Shown: one piece after another, positions 39,011 through 53,000 of the stretch
Numbering within the stretch: position 1 is the stretch's first letter
Layout of the letters: each line of letters starts with the position of its first letter
Source of the DNA: Anastatus disparis
Taxonomy: Eukaryota; Arthropoda; Insecta; Hymenoptera; Eupelmidae
Length of the DNA: 64,000 bases
Reading direction: 5' to 3'
Assembly (NCBI GenBank): GCA_017163975.1
Contig: JAFFSR010000218.1
Location: 14,015,501-14,079,500 of the forward strand
Notes under the pieces: generated by a model
The model's input: only the letters and a program-made list of their open reading frames with translations
Database searches by the model: none
What the model was told of the DNA's origin: nothing
Translations under genes and position numbers: made by a program

Positions 39011-41053
39011 GTGTTTACGTGCGCGACTCTATATATTCTCTATATTATACTTGTATATGTGTGCGGCGCACGACTTGTGTGTCACACTAAATTGTATGTA
39101 GCGTATAAATGAAACGAAGAATACTTGTATTTTTTTTTTTTATTAAAGAGAAAGAATAACCGATGCGTATGAGATTAAAAATTATATTATTTTAACCATT
39201 TCACATTTCTCTTTCAACTTCTTTACAACATATCTAATGCAAGTAAGCAGCGACACGCAAACTTTCCTTTTTCCGCCCTCTTTTTTGCACCACTTTCTTT
39301 CCTTCTTTCTTTTTTTCAGGCAACTATAGGTAAAAATCTTTTCTTCTTTTCTTTATCAATTACCTTGGTGAAATCTAATATTAAATAAATAATTAATAAT
39401 TTAATATTTATCGTCTTTATCCATTGTGGATGGCTTTAAAAAAAAAAAATATATCGTGGACGATGAGCCGACGACGACGGCAACGGACGACTCTACCAAT
39501 ACACACGCCTATATATATTATAATACACGTATAGGTTATGTTACACAGGCTCCCGTCGTCTTTTCTGTTGCCTGCTGCTGCCTGCTACTCTCTCCCCCTT
39601 TTCGGCGGATTGGGAAGTTTAAAAATGGCTGGCCCGACCGATCGTTCTATATATTATATTATATATCTATATACATGTAATGTATGTAAGTAGAAAGAAG
39701 AGGATGAGTAATATACTGTATATAAAAGTTATATAGGGAAAAAGAGGAGGATAGTTTTAACACACGTATATGAAAGGGAGGAGGTCAAAAAAAAAAATTC
39801 TACATATATGTGTATGAATGAAAGAGGAAAAGAAATAAAAGATATTAATTCTATCCCCGTGGGCAGAATGTGTGCGTGTAGGTGGGATTTGCGAATTGGT
39901 ATTATTAAGATTCGCGCATTTGAACGAGTGGCGAACTCTCGTGACGCCCGGCGACGCACAGTTGTGTAGTTTTTGTCTTTATATATATGTATATATATAT
40001 ATACTCATTTGGTGTTATATTGGAGGAAGTCGTTGGCCTAGAGACATGCGTACGAATGTCAATTTTTTGCAAAGTGGTCGAAGGGTGAGTTTGCGTACTG
40101 ATATGGCACAAGAAGGCGCGAATGTTGGGATACTTTTTGAATTTTTATACAGTTTGTCTATAATTTTTGTGAAATATTCGAATTAAATTAAGAAATATTC
40201 ATTTTTTATAATTATTGATTTAATTTTTCAATAATGTTAGGATAAAATATGCTAAATTAATAAAACATGAAAATAATAATGTTAAATTATGCAAAAAATT
40301 TTCAACCATCTTAAAAAATTATTCAAAAAATTAATACTATGACAACTTATTTAACATTGAAATACATCTGTTCAATTGATTAATTTACTTCTTATATTTG
40401 ACTAAAAATAAATTAATATCTATATTTTATTTATTGTTATATATTTACATTAGATTATATTACATCGATGCACAGATTATTTATATACAAAAACTTTTCA
40501 CGACCGTGACCTTTTCATAAAAAGGAAAACTATTTTTAGTAAGCGGACAGATAATTTTAAAATAACACAAAAAGTTATCCAATATTACATCAGTAAAGTC
40601 GTTAATACAGTCGTCAAAATTCCTATAAACACTTGAAAAGTTAATGTGGATATTAAAAAAGAGTATATTTATATTTATCTTGAGTTGGGCAAGCTCATCG
40701 TTACTTGCGTTATAAAGATTCATATATGCGCAATAAATATTGATATTTTACTATACTTGGTAATAATATAGACAAAAAAATATTCGTTACTACCTAATAA
40801 CCTAACCAAAACTGAAATCAATAAACAATAACATACATTTGGAATAAAAAGCAACAAAAAAAAATAAAAATTTTAACCAAGTAAAAATAAAAAAATTAAT
40901 AAAAATTTCAAAATTCTTTGTTATGTGGAAAAGGAAAAATTATAAAATTAGTCCCCATGGATCATCAAACTCATAAACTTTTAAAACCCAAGGAATTCTT
41001 GAGATTTCCGGTAAAATCAATGAGTCATTCTAAATTCTTCAAAAACACTAAAA
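39011..41053. promoter_or_regulatory. Divergent spacer between bunched and the Cys-rich gene
   Basis: The segment 39430-40090 has elevated GC and simple repeats. A plus-strand donor-like site (AAGG|GTGAGTTTG, exon end 40084) could close a non-coding first exon of the downstream Cys-rich gene, but I could not find a convincing matching acceptor before its ATG. 40100-41050 is AT-rich and featureless. Confidence 0.3.
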
Positions 41054-44000
41054 ATGTGCAGCAGCTGCAATGATGCCTTACAAACTACAAATCATTTGAA
41101 TGGCGAATGTTGCGGTAAGAAATATTTAAAAGAAAATTAATTTAATGTTATAAAATAATTTTATAAATTAAATTAAAAATTTTTAAAGTAAGGTTAGGAG
41201 TTGACAAACCAGAATTTTTAAAAAAATTCGATGAAGTAAAAGGAATAAAATTTTATTTTATACTAGTGCATCGTATCTTACTAAAAGTTACCGACAATTT
41301 GATTCTGATATTCTTTTTGTTTGAGTACCAGAAGATTTTTTCTTTTTTTTTTTTTAAACTTTCTAGAGCAAGTCTTTTACTTCACTTCAATAATACATTT
41401 TACATGTGCATTGCTATTTTATTATTTTTTCCATGCTAGAAATTTCAAGCGCAATATTGTATGTGCTACTTTTACATCTTAGATTTTTCGATTTTAAAAA
41501 AATACTTCTATATATATAATACATATAGTATATTTAATATAAAATAAAATAGATATTGTTTAAAATTCTATAAACGAAAATTAAAAAATTTTTAAGTTAT
41601 TTTATTTTGATATGTTTGAAAAAAATTTTAAAATTTCAGAAATAATTTTTTTTGTATTTTACAAAAAATATTTTTTAATATATCATAGAAAAAGATAAAA
41701 AATGCACTCATGTTGATGCATTTTTTTATTAAGCGCTCAGGGTCATTATAAATATTTTGATGGATGAGTTCTTTGGTTTGACAATTTTTTAAATATTTCA
41801 TATGCGTGCTGTTTTCAAAATTTTTAATACACTGCATAAACAATTATTAATATTTTTAAGTAAAAAATAACATATTTTTATAATAGACAGTCTAGACATA
41901 AATTCAACAATAAATGTTGTTCTATCTGTCGGAAGTAGTAAAAGAGTACTACTCCCGAATGAAAGTTAAATCTTATTTTTCGCCTATTCTTTTTTAAAAT
42001 TAAAAATATTTCTCAATATACTCTATATCGACCATTATATTTTAAGAATGAAAAAAAAATTTTTTTTAAACTTTATTTATTCAATTCTCGCATTCAAGTG
42101 AAAATATTTACTAATCATTTAATATTGATCAAACATTAAATCTAAATTTAGCGTCATATCGTGTAATACACATAAAACAACTAGCGTAACTCTTAACTCC
42201 ATACATACATTATTTTAATCTTATAAAGAGAGACATTTGTATAAACTTTCTGATAAGCCAGATGTGCATTAAGGTTTAGATGATATCGTGACGTTATTAA
42301 TAAGCATTTTAACATTTAAACATTAAAATAGCTCAATATGACCAGAACTTTGCACTACAAACGTTAATACCGTTACGCTTTGCATGAAGTTTGGCTTTTA
42401 CTTTTATAATTTTCCGTCCTTGTCTTGCTTGAAAGCAACATAAATCTACACGTGCAAAAGCGCCCCGCATAGCAACAAACTACATTCGAAGGACCTATAT
42501 ATATACAAAGATGAAGTGAAGACGCCTTAGAGTCTCGAGTATATTTGCACTTCATTGTTCTGTTGAAGTTTAGAATGAAATTAATAGGTTTCGTTTTCCT
42601 TTTTTATTTTTCTTTGTTTGCTTTTTGTTGTTTTCTTTATTTTTTTTTATTTTATTCTAATTTCTTTTTTTTTCATTAGCTCAGAGTAAAATAAAAGTTG
42701 GAATGTTAGACAATGTAGTGTTTATTTTGCTTTGTTTTAATTATAGAGAAAAAAAAAATTATTTTTAGATTTTTCCAAATATTTGAAAAATTTAATCGTC
42801 GGTATATTTAGACGAAATTTTATGTATCGTAAGAAAAAAAAATTTAATCCATATGATTAGTCATCCTGAAAACATTTAATGTATTCAATAAGAATTTATT
42901 ATACAGTAAGAATTATTTGCATATTTATCGATTTGTATTCCCTGTGTATCATATCAAAATGTTAAATTATAAATTCATACAGTATAATGTAATAGGATGA
43001 CGTTAAATACGGTACAATAATAACTAACACAAATATTAGATTTAATAATTAATATTTCATTCACAAATTTATTTAATGCATGACGTTATAGAAACTCGTG
43101 GAATTGCATATATTATTATTTTTTAATGAAAATTATGGACGAAAATTATACGATTAATTAATAAAATTCTAAGTAAATATTCAAAGAAAGAGTTGAAAAT
43201 TTGTTTTTATTTATTCGTTTAAATGCTGATTTTGGTACTTAAATTAATATTCTAAATGATAAAAATGCAATTAAGAAAAAATATATTTTTAATATATTTT
43301 TCTCTCCGCATTGAGAAAAATATATGTTAACTATTACTATAATCTTACCATACAATATAGTTTGATACGGCTACTACTAAATTTTATAGTATTAGTTAAA
43401 AAAATTTCATAGATTCACTAAAAAAAAATAGTAACACTATATTACTAACTAAATCCTGAAAGTTAACTTTGCCAAAATAAGCATGTTAGCTATAGCATAT
43501 TAAATTGTATGATAAATGTTTTTATCTAGCCTAACCGTTTTATACTTTCTACACAGTGAAAAAAAATTTGTAATTTTAACACACATAAGTGTTGGAGATG
43601 AAATACAATTTTTTTGTGTTAAAATTAATAAGTACACACATGTTTGTAAAATTTACAAACTCCGTGTGTTAATTCTACAAAAAATACACATATATTTTTA
43701 AATTACAAAATTTTTTGTGTTGATTTTACAAACATGTTTGTAAAATTTTAATACGAAAATATTTGTACAAAATAAAATTTCACGAATTACACAAAATTTT
43801 TTACAGTGTATATAAATAATAATTACCATTAAAATTTAGAAAAGAATTATCTATGTATGACATAGGAATGAAAATAAAATTTTGTCATATTCATTATATT
43901 ATTGATTTAAATAAGTTATATTACATGGTTTAAATGCTTTAAATAAGTTATATAATAATTTACATACTGTGACTATAATATAGAGAGGAGTAGTATATTA

Positions 44001-47000
44001 TATGGTTGTGGCAATGAATTCAGTTTCACTATACCATATAGTAATTTTCACTATACAGATTTTTCTCAGTGCGGCTCACACTAAATTAATATTGTTTATT
44101 TAATATAATAAAAAATGATAAACGTTGTACTTGGGATATTCGTTTAAATTATCTTTCAAGCACGAAATATATTTGAAAGTCAAATTCCTTTTTATATATT
44201 TCTTGCTTATGAATTTTATTATTATAAAATAAAAATTTGCATATGATAAAACACTTAGTTTCCTCAAACAAAACATATGCATAGTATAAATAACATAAAA
44301 TTTGACAAAAAATTTTAATTATAAGTTGACAGTTTTTGATGAAATTTAGAAATATATAAATTACTAATTAACTATTTAAAATCTTCGAAAATTTATATAG
44401 AATCATCATTTTCATATTATGTATATTGATGTATTAATACGGCTATTTTATTTTAAAAATTTTTATTCAAGAATGCAGCATAAAATGAATTGAAAAAAAT
44501 TTTTAACTTGTTTAAAAGTAGCCGTTATTTTCCATCTGTGTAAGATCAAAGTTCGGAAATTTGCTACCGAATCCGATTCTGCTATTACGAGCACGTATTT
44601 TTAATGGAATAACAGAATAAGGTACAGTAGCGAGCTTCGGGACTTTGACCTATAGAATTAAATTTTTTCAATTTAAATCCTTTTGAATCACAGTTCTTGG
44701 TAACAACAATAATAATATCAATAATAATAATAATTTTTTTAACAACAAAGGCTGCAAATGTCCAAAATCATGTACTGGTCAACGACCCAAAGCATCAGCA
44801 CCGATAGAGAAAAATAAATGTTGTTGCTTATCTGAAAATATATGGAATCATCATTGGTCTAAAAAATTCAATGAACTCAGAAGGAAATGGAGTGATATTG
44901 CTCGTCATCAAAGATGCCAATGCGATGATTGGTGAAAATGATTCATTTTATAAGTTTATTCATTTGTTTTCTTCGAAATTAAGACGTTTTTTAAAGAAAT
45001 TTTTAAAACAATAGGTGACTCATAATACAATTATTTTTATATATTATTGCTTTTTAATGTTATTTATTTTGAAAAAAGGAAAGGTTTAATTTAATGATTT
45101 TTTTATACGATGACGTTCAATACGTATTTTTTTTTATTTAATTTAACGTCGCTGTATTTATGCTATTATTGTAATGCTAAGTAGCGATGGAGGTCGTCAC
45201 TGTATTAGTGAACGAAGCACATGTAACTTACAGTTGTGCTTGTATCAATCGGATGCTAAGAGTGGGATTCGAACTCGAGACCTCAAGATTACGAATCTAT
45301 CGCTCTACCGAATAAACCACTGACGACCTCCATCCTGTGTGATTCGTAAATAATATGCAAAATAAATCATTTTAATAATGATTCTAATTAGTCTCTTAAG
45401 GTCATTCTTAATAAGGTCACTGCATCTAATTCAACATCTCAATATTATACGCTACACTTTAACTTCGTATAATTTGAAGACGATTCTCTCTATAGAACAA
45501 AATGCCTTTTGTCCAATTCAAACCCTATTGAGAATGAATACTATATTTAATATGAAAATTTTATTGTTTAGAGTTAATTATTGAAAATTACATAATATTG
45601 ATTGGATAAGGATTTAATTGAAAACAAATGTCACATTATTTTTTTTCTATTATAAATATTGGTTCATTTGGAAAGTTTATATAATTTATTCAAATTTTCT
45701 ATGAAAAATTATTTGAAAATACTTATTATTTTTTAGCAAGAGTAAATCAAATCTTCCATCATCAACTGAAAATTCCTGTCCTAACGCAACTTGTGGGGTA
45801 TGATTTATAATAATCATTAATGAGATTAAAAAAATTTTTTAATTAATGTTTTTAAAATTATTTTAAATAACTATTTTGTTTGATTTAAAAATGATATTGA
45901 TATTTCGAATGTTTGAACAATCCTCAATAGATATGTTGATGTGTTTATTGATTTTATCAATATTTCAAGTACACTTTTTGATTATTACGAAAAAAATTAT
46001 GATAATCACAAATTCTCATTCAATAATTTGAGTGATTGATTATTTAAATAAAATATTCAACTTTGAACAATATTGCAATAAACAATAATAATAACAATTT
46101 TTCAATATTATTTTTATTTTATATATATCTTATTGTCATTTTAAAAGTAACAATGTTTTATGTATTTTCATTTATATTATATTCTATTTGAATTTTGCAA
46201 AAAATTATTTATTTAAATGTGTGATAACTATTTTTTTGTAAAATGTATTTTTCTAATAATTTTTTTCATACAATTTTTTTAAACATCGTATCTTATACAT
46301 AGGAACATCTTGATGAACGTGTTCATTGTAAAGTTTGCTGTAACTTTGTATCTTCGTCACCTCATTCTTGTTGCAAAAATCGATGTTTTAGCAGAAAATG
46401 TAAAGAAAACTTGAACGAAGAAATTGGTAAGAATTTTTATAATTAAACTTATAAGGAAATTCGGACTAATATAAGAATGAAAACATTTTTCCATTTATTT
46501 TATAATCAAAAATTAAAATAATCAAAATTTGTTTAAAACTGCTAATCTAGAATTGCATATTTTTCTTGCTTCGAAATTTAAATTTTCTTAAAATTTGTCA
46601 ATGAAAATTGGTTTATAAAAAATTAAATTGTAAAATAATATAATAAAAAAAAATAATTACTAACATCAGCAAGTACGAAGGAATTCCATCTAAACACCCT
46701 ACTATTATAAGCTTGTACTTTAATTTGATTATTTACTAGAAATAAAAAGATATTCAAACAAATGCATAATTAAATATATGTTTAGTAAACAAATGTGTTT
46801 AGTTAAATTAATTGTTATAATTGAAAAACCGTTGGATTTTTTTTTGTAAATTTGTATAATAAATAATAGAATATTTATGAAATTGTTAAAAGAGATTATG
46901 ATATAATTTTTGAGTTTCCTTTCTAAAATAATATTAAATAATTTAAAATTGTTTTAATAATAATTACTAAATGTCAAATACATCTAGTTTGTCAATGTCA

Positions 47001-50000
47001 ACCGCAGCGACCTAATTGTTGCTGTTTTGAAAAATTTTGCTGCTGTAAACGTCCACCTCCAGTGCCTAAATGTCATTTGAAGTCATCAGTTAAGTATCCA
47101 ACAAAAAAATTTACAATTATTTCTGTAGGATTACAAGGTACGAATGAAATTACGCGCATTGTAAAAACAAGATTTTAAAATTTACATTTTTCATTGAAAT
47201 TATTTATTAATGTTACATTTGTACTAATCATTGAGTTGTTTATAAGCTACGGAAAATTTCCATTGTACTTATAAAAGAACAAATTTAATTTAACTCAAAG
47301 CTACTTTTATCAATTGACAAAGAATAGATATCGAACTCGGGTCAATAAATTACTAATCCATAGCTCTACTGCCTAAGTCATCTCGGATCTCTTATTACGC
47401 ACTATAGCTTTTTAAGACAATTAGTTATTTTATAAATAATTCAATTTTAGAGTTTAAGCTTGTTTAAATTATGTAAGTTTTATTCCTTATTTTAAACAAA
47501 GTCAACGTTGATTTCTATTTTTCAAACATTACTAAAAATATAGCTTTATTACTATTTATAATAAATATATAAATATATATGAGCAAATCTCAAAAACTTA
47601 AATTTTTAGTTATAAAAATGAAAATCTCTAAATTGTAGAGTACATTTTTGAAATTTTGGGAAAAGATTTCTTACCAAGTTTAAAAATGAGCAAAATTATG
47701 CTGCTCATATTTTATTATATGCTCTATTTGTTATTAACAATTTTTATAAACAATTAAACAAAAGTTAATTATTTCAAGAAATAAAATTTTTTATCGATCC
47801 ACAAAATTTCGAATCATTTAAAGCAATGCTCCAAAAGTTATAGCCTAATAAAAAAAAATTTTATAAAAGGCACTTTAACTTTAGTATTTAGCTACTTTTA
47901 AAAATTTTTTTGTCATCTTATCAATAATAAAGGACATTTAACACTACTAATTTAATTTTTTTTAACTATATATTGTCACCTGTTAAGTAAATTTAAGATC
48001 TTTGATAAGGGAGAAACTAATAATTTAATTCAATATTTTGGCAGAGACTGAAAATTTAAAAGTTTCTGAAATTCACTTATATATATATAACCATGTAGAG
48101 AATTAAAAATTTGGTATTAATCTTTAACTTCAAAAATTTTATGCTAGTACAAATCCATTTAATCACGCTTTAACTCTGTTTTTTTCTTACCCAATTTTTA
48201 TTTTAAAATTTGTTTTAACATTTATTTTGAAATTTATCTTAACAGGAGAATTAATTTCGAAAATGTATATAGTTTATGCATTAAGTATAAAGTGTTTTTT
48301 TACATTTGTGCGGATAAAAATTGTTATATTTGTTTTTCATATCATAAAATTAATTATCTAGTGTAGGACAACATGTTCCTCGAATCGATGCTGTAAGACA
48401 CAGTGCTGTTTAAAAAACAATGTTTGTGAAAAGTCTCAAATGGACGAAAAGGAAGGTATCTTAGGTAAATATTTACAAATTATTTATTTTTAAATTCTTC
48501 AAATTTTTCAAAATTTTCAATCAAGGGACAACCTATATCTTTCATTTAATAAAAAAGATAATTGATTAAAAAATATTTTACGCTTTAAAAGGCATTGAAT
48601 TATTTCGTATGATATAAGTATAAAGAAAGGTTAAAGCTAAAACTTTTTAGGTTAAAATAACTTTATAAAATAATTATAAATAAATAATGTACGTTTTAAG
48701 TTGTAAAATTTAACACTATTTCTTATAAAAAGTATTACATCAAAGTGCTGCGCTATAAAGAAAGTAAATGATTAGGGTTGCACTTATCATAAATTACCAT
48801 AAATTGCCATAAATTTTGTAACTTTAAACATACATATAATTATTTTACAAAGAAACTTTGACTTACAAAATTTTAACTAACAACGAGAGTGCACTACATT
48901 AGGGTCACCTCATTTTTTTGTGATGTAATAAGAGAAGCCGCGGTATCACAGTCTAACGCTCGATAATTTTGAATGTCATAACAATAACAAAAACCATCAC
49001 AAATTCACAAAAAATCGGTAACTCAAATGCACTCTCCATGTAAGTGTTTTCAGTGTACTATTTAATAAATTTTTCATTGTCTATCGTCAATAGTAATTTT
49101 TAAATGAAAAATTAAAACAATGAATTCATTTAAATTGAAAATTAATATTTATCATAGCATGAACCATAAAATCAATAAAAAATATCGAAGTTTTTATTTG
49201 TATACAGAAACATTTCTCACGAATCAATTATTTTTAATTGAAATTTAAAATAAAAATTAATAAACAGTGTCAATAATTCAAAAACTCTTTAACTTTCTAC
49301 CATTAAAAAAGTACATAAAAAAATATATTGGAATTTTTTATACAAATCGTTAGGTTGTCCTTTTGAACGGAAGCGAGCACGACGACGAGGAAGTTGCAAG
49401 CAAAGAGGAAATGAAAACTTGCTGCCTTAAGGCATAATGGTAAAGTTTACGTTCGATTAAAAAAAAAGAGAAAAAAATTGGTGAAGTTTCAACAGTATAG
49501 ATGGTTTTGTGAGGCTGTTTTAATCGTTAGAAAAAAAAACGAGCTTCTGTAAGAGATATTCCTGATACAAAAAATGAATGAGCTTTTGAAAATTTCAAAG
49601 AGCTTTTTTTGTTTTTGAAAAAAACATTTTCAAAGATTGATTATTAAATTTTTTATATCTTTTCATGCACAAAACAATATTGATTTTATGCGAAAAATAA
49701 TAATTTTTTTATAAATTTGTTCAGCATTTTCTGTGGTCGTCGTTGTCGCTTCTGTTAAAAAAATATTAGATTTGTTAAATTATTAAAATTTTGTATCTTC
49801 TTTAATGCTGCACCTTAAAAATTAAAAGAAATAGTTTTTTTTTTAATCTAATTCATACGGTAAAATTAAAACAAATATTATTTTTCAAAAATAGGATACT
49901 ATACAAGGCTCATTGCATTGCCACCAGAAATTAGTACGATCTCATTTGCTTTCCTGATCCTCGTCGCCGTCGTTTGGTCCTTAGATCCTGTTATTCAAGC

Positions 50001-53000
50001 AATCAATGCATTGTTTTCACAGTGCATTTGTATCAATACAAATACTTGTTCTATGGATAATATTATCACAACTATTTCATGTTCAGAATGTGAATGTTTC
50101 AATGAATTTGTAAAAATTTTTCGATCGAAAAATTTTTATAAACGTGTCCTAAGGTCATTTAATAGATTTCAGAAACACTGCTTCAATTTAGGCATATTTG
50201 AATGAAAATGAAAACGTGCGTATGTGTTCAATATTTACTATTTACTTATTAAATTTATTTATTTACATATTTTTTTATTTATTTGACATCAAACGGACAT
50301 AAAGCTCTTAATACGTAATAATAAAGTAAAGCAAATGAAATTCTAGAAAAAAAATTTTTTTAATTTTAAATAATTAAAATAAAAATAAAATTTAGTACTG
50401 TAAAATTAAGTATTTATTAAACAAATGTATTGAAGTTTAATTATTTAATAAAAAAAATATTTACTGTTATAAATATTAAATTTGTATTAAATATAAAATT
50501 TAAAATCGTACAATAACTTGATTTTTCAAAAAGAATAAAAATGTACGTAAATAATTACGTATAATGTTTGCTTTATGGCTCATTACTTTGCTTTATAATA
50601 AACGCAAACTCAATTATAGTAATATGACATCCTAATTACTTTTAACACTGATAAAAAAGAGCGAAAATATGATAATATTTTTAAGTTATTTCACGAGTGT
50701 CATTACCTTCAAAGTAATCCAAATTGATCGATAATATTTATCAAATTTTTCAACCCGATCTTCAAAGATAATTTTAATAATATATAACCCAGTATAAATT
50801 TTATATCTATTCTAAATAGACTAAATTATTTTAATTTATGAATCTAGAAGAAACTTTCTTTTTTATTTTGTAATCACCTGATTCCGCGAATTTTTTAAGA
50901 TTTGACCTACAGAAAAATAATTTTTTTTTTTACGAGCACCTTGTTTTAAAGTTGTTTTTACATTTTCAAGTAGTTCAAAAAGCAACAATTATATAGTACC
51001 ATCATTTCTTTAAAAATGCTTTCTTTATATTAGTAATATTTAGAATTTTCAATGTTAAAATAATCATGATATTTTTCGAAAAAAAAATTAAATTTTTTGT
51101 TTCGTTTAGTCATTTTTGAAGAGCTAAACTATAATAGCTGCTTGAGGATAGTATCATACATTCAAAAATATAGCAGAAAAAAATAGCAATAGGTTTTTTG
51201 AAATTTCAAACTATATTTATTGTGTGCCGGCTAAAAATAGCCAAAAATAAGAATATTTAAATCGAGGGGCGCATACAGTAATGTTTTTCAAAAGTTTCAC
51301 AACTTTAATTAAATCGCACGCTAAGAGATCGTCAGTGGCTCAGTCGGTAGAGCTACGGATTCATAATCTCGAAGACTCGAGTTCGAATCCCGTTCTTAGC
51401 AGCCAATTGATACGAGCACCACTGTTCGCTACATGTGCTTTGTTTACAAACACACTGAAACGATCTCCGTCGCTAATTAGCATCGCAATGATAGCTGAAA
51501 TACAGCGACCTTAAATAACAATGAAAAAATACACGAATTTAATCGAATTCATGTTAGAATTTAAGAAATAGAACATAATTATGCTTTATTTTTTTTCCAA
51601 AAATCAAAACTCACTTTTTTTTAACAAATTGTAAAAAATGTAGTTCCTATTTTTTTGTAGTTATATTTTATTTTAAAAGATAGGCACCAGCTTGAAAACT
51701 ACATTTTTTGAAAGTAAAATATCAAAAAATAATATGAAATAATTTATACGAATTTTGCTAAAAATTTTCTTTTTTATCATCCAAAATAAATGAATAGGGA
51801 CTAGTTACCTTCGCAAAATTTAAAAAATAACATATTTTATATTTTATTTTACACAAAAACAATTACGTTACAATAATCAAAACTATCGTAATTTTTTTTT
51901 ACATTTCTTTGATATAAAAAAATTTTTTCTCTTTATCAATTACATTAAATTTATATCTTCTATATACAGTTCCATGAATATTAAAAGTTTGATAGAATCA
52001 TTTACATATATTTTACAATACTTTCTAGATCTATAAATTTTAAATTACAATAATATAATAAATTTTTTTAAACATGAGAATTTATAGATTTTGCAACTTT
52101 TTTAGCTTCATTTACTTTATATTTGCATGTGAATAGTTAAAGTAATAGTTAAACTATACTTTTAATAAAAAATTTAATTAAAAAATTTCTTGATTGTATA
52201 TAAAAAAATTAATTACGTTCTTACAAACTTTAATAATGAAATTTTGCATTTTACAGATTGCCAGCAATGTCGTTGTCATAAAGTTTCGTGTTGTTTTAAG
52301 AAACAAAGGTACATTATTTTTTTTATCTTTTAGCATTATATATCATTGTTTCATAAAATATGACGAATTGATTATTTTATAAACGATAAAGTAAATATTT
52401 GTGCAACGCAACATCATCAAACAATTACCGACTGTTCAATAAAATCTTCTCTGATAAAATCTACATAAGTATAGATTTTATCAATTATTGGACACGAGTG
52501 TAGAATGATTTTTGTACACGTAGTTGTTTTATCTTTGTCATTGAAAACAGTTTTGTTTAATTAAAATAGAAGTCATATTTTAGTGAAATGTTAAACAATG
52601 TAGATTCGAATTTTAATGGTCTCAACATTTATTTATATTTGTCCTGTTTCTTAGAGAAAATTATTTTTATACTCACTTTTGGAAAATTTTCATAAAGTAT
52701 AACTGAATATTTTTATAAATTTATTTTTTTAGAATTTGGAATGAAATAGTACCAGCAATAGTAAAAAAACTCATTAATTTGTAACTGTAATAAAACATAT
52801 TTACATTTATAAAAATTAATAACATTAACATCTGCTAAAAATTTTCTTTTAATTTAAAATTTATTTCTTCTAAAGAACCATCATCATAAGTTGCTCATAT
52901 TAATTTTCTCGTAGCCAAAAATAAATCAACTTTACTCCTTCTTCTCTACCTTCCAATTTATTTTATCAATGACTCGTCTGTTGTTATCTCTTTTAACAGA

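Noticed and set aside
51325..51410. Functional tRNA-Met
   Set aside because: Box A/B and a CAT loop are present, but the spacing between acceptor stem and D-arm is wrong and a shared SINE tail follows.
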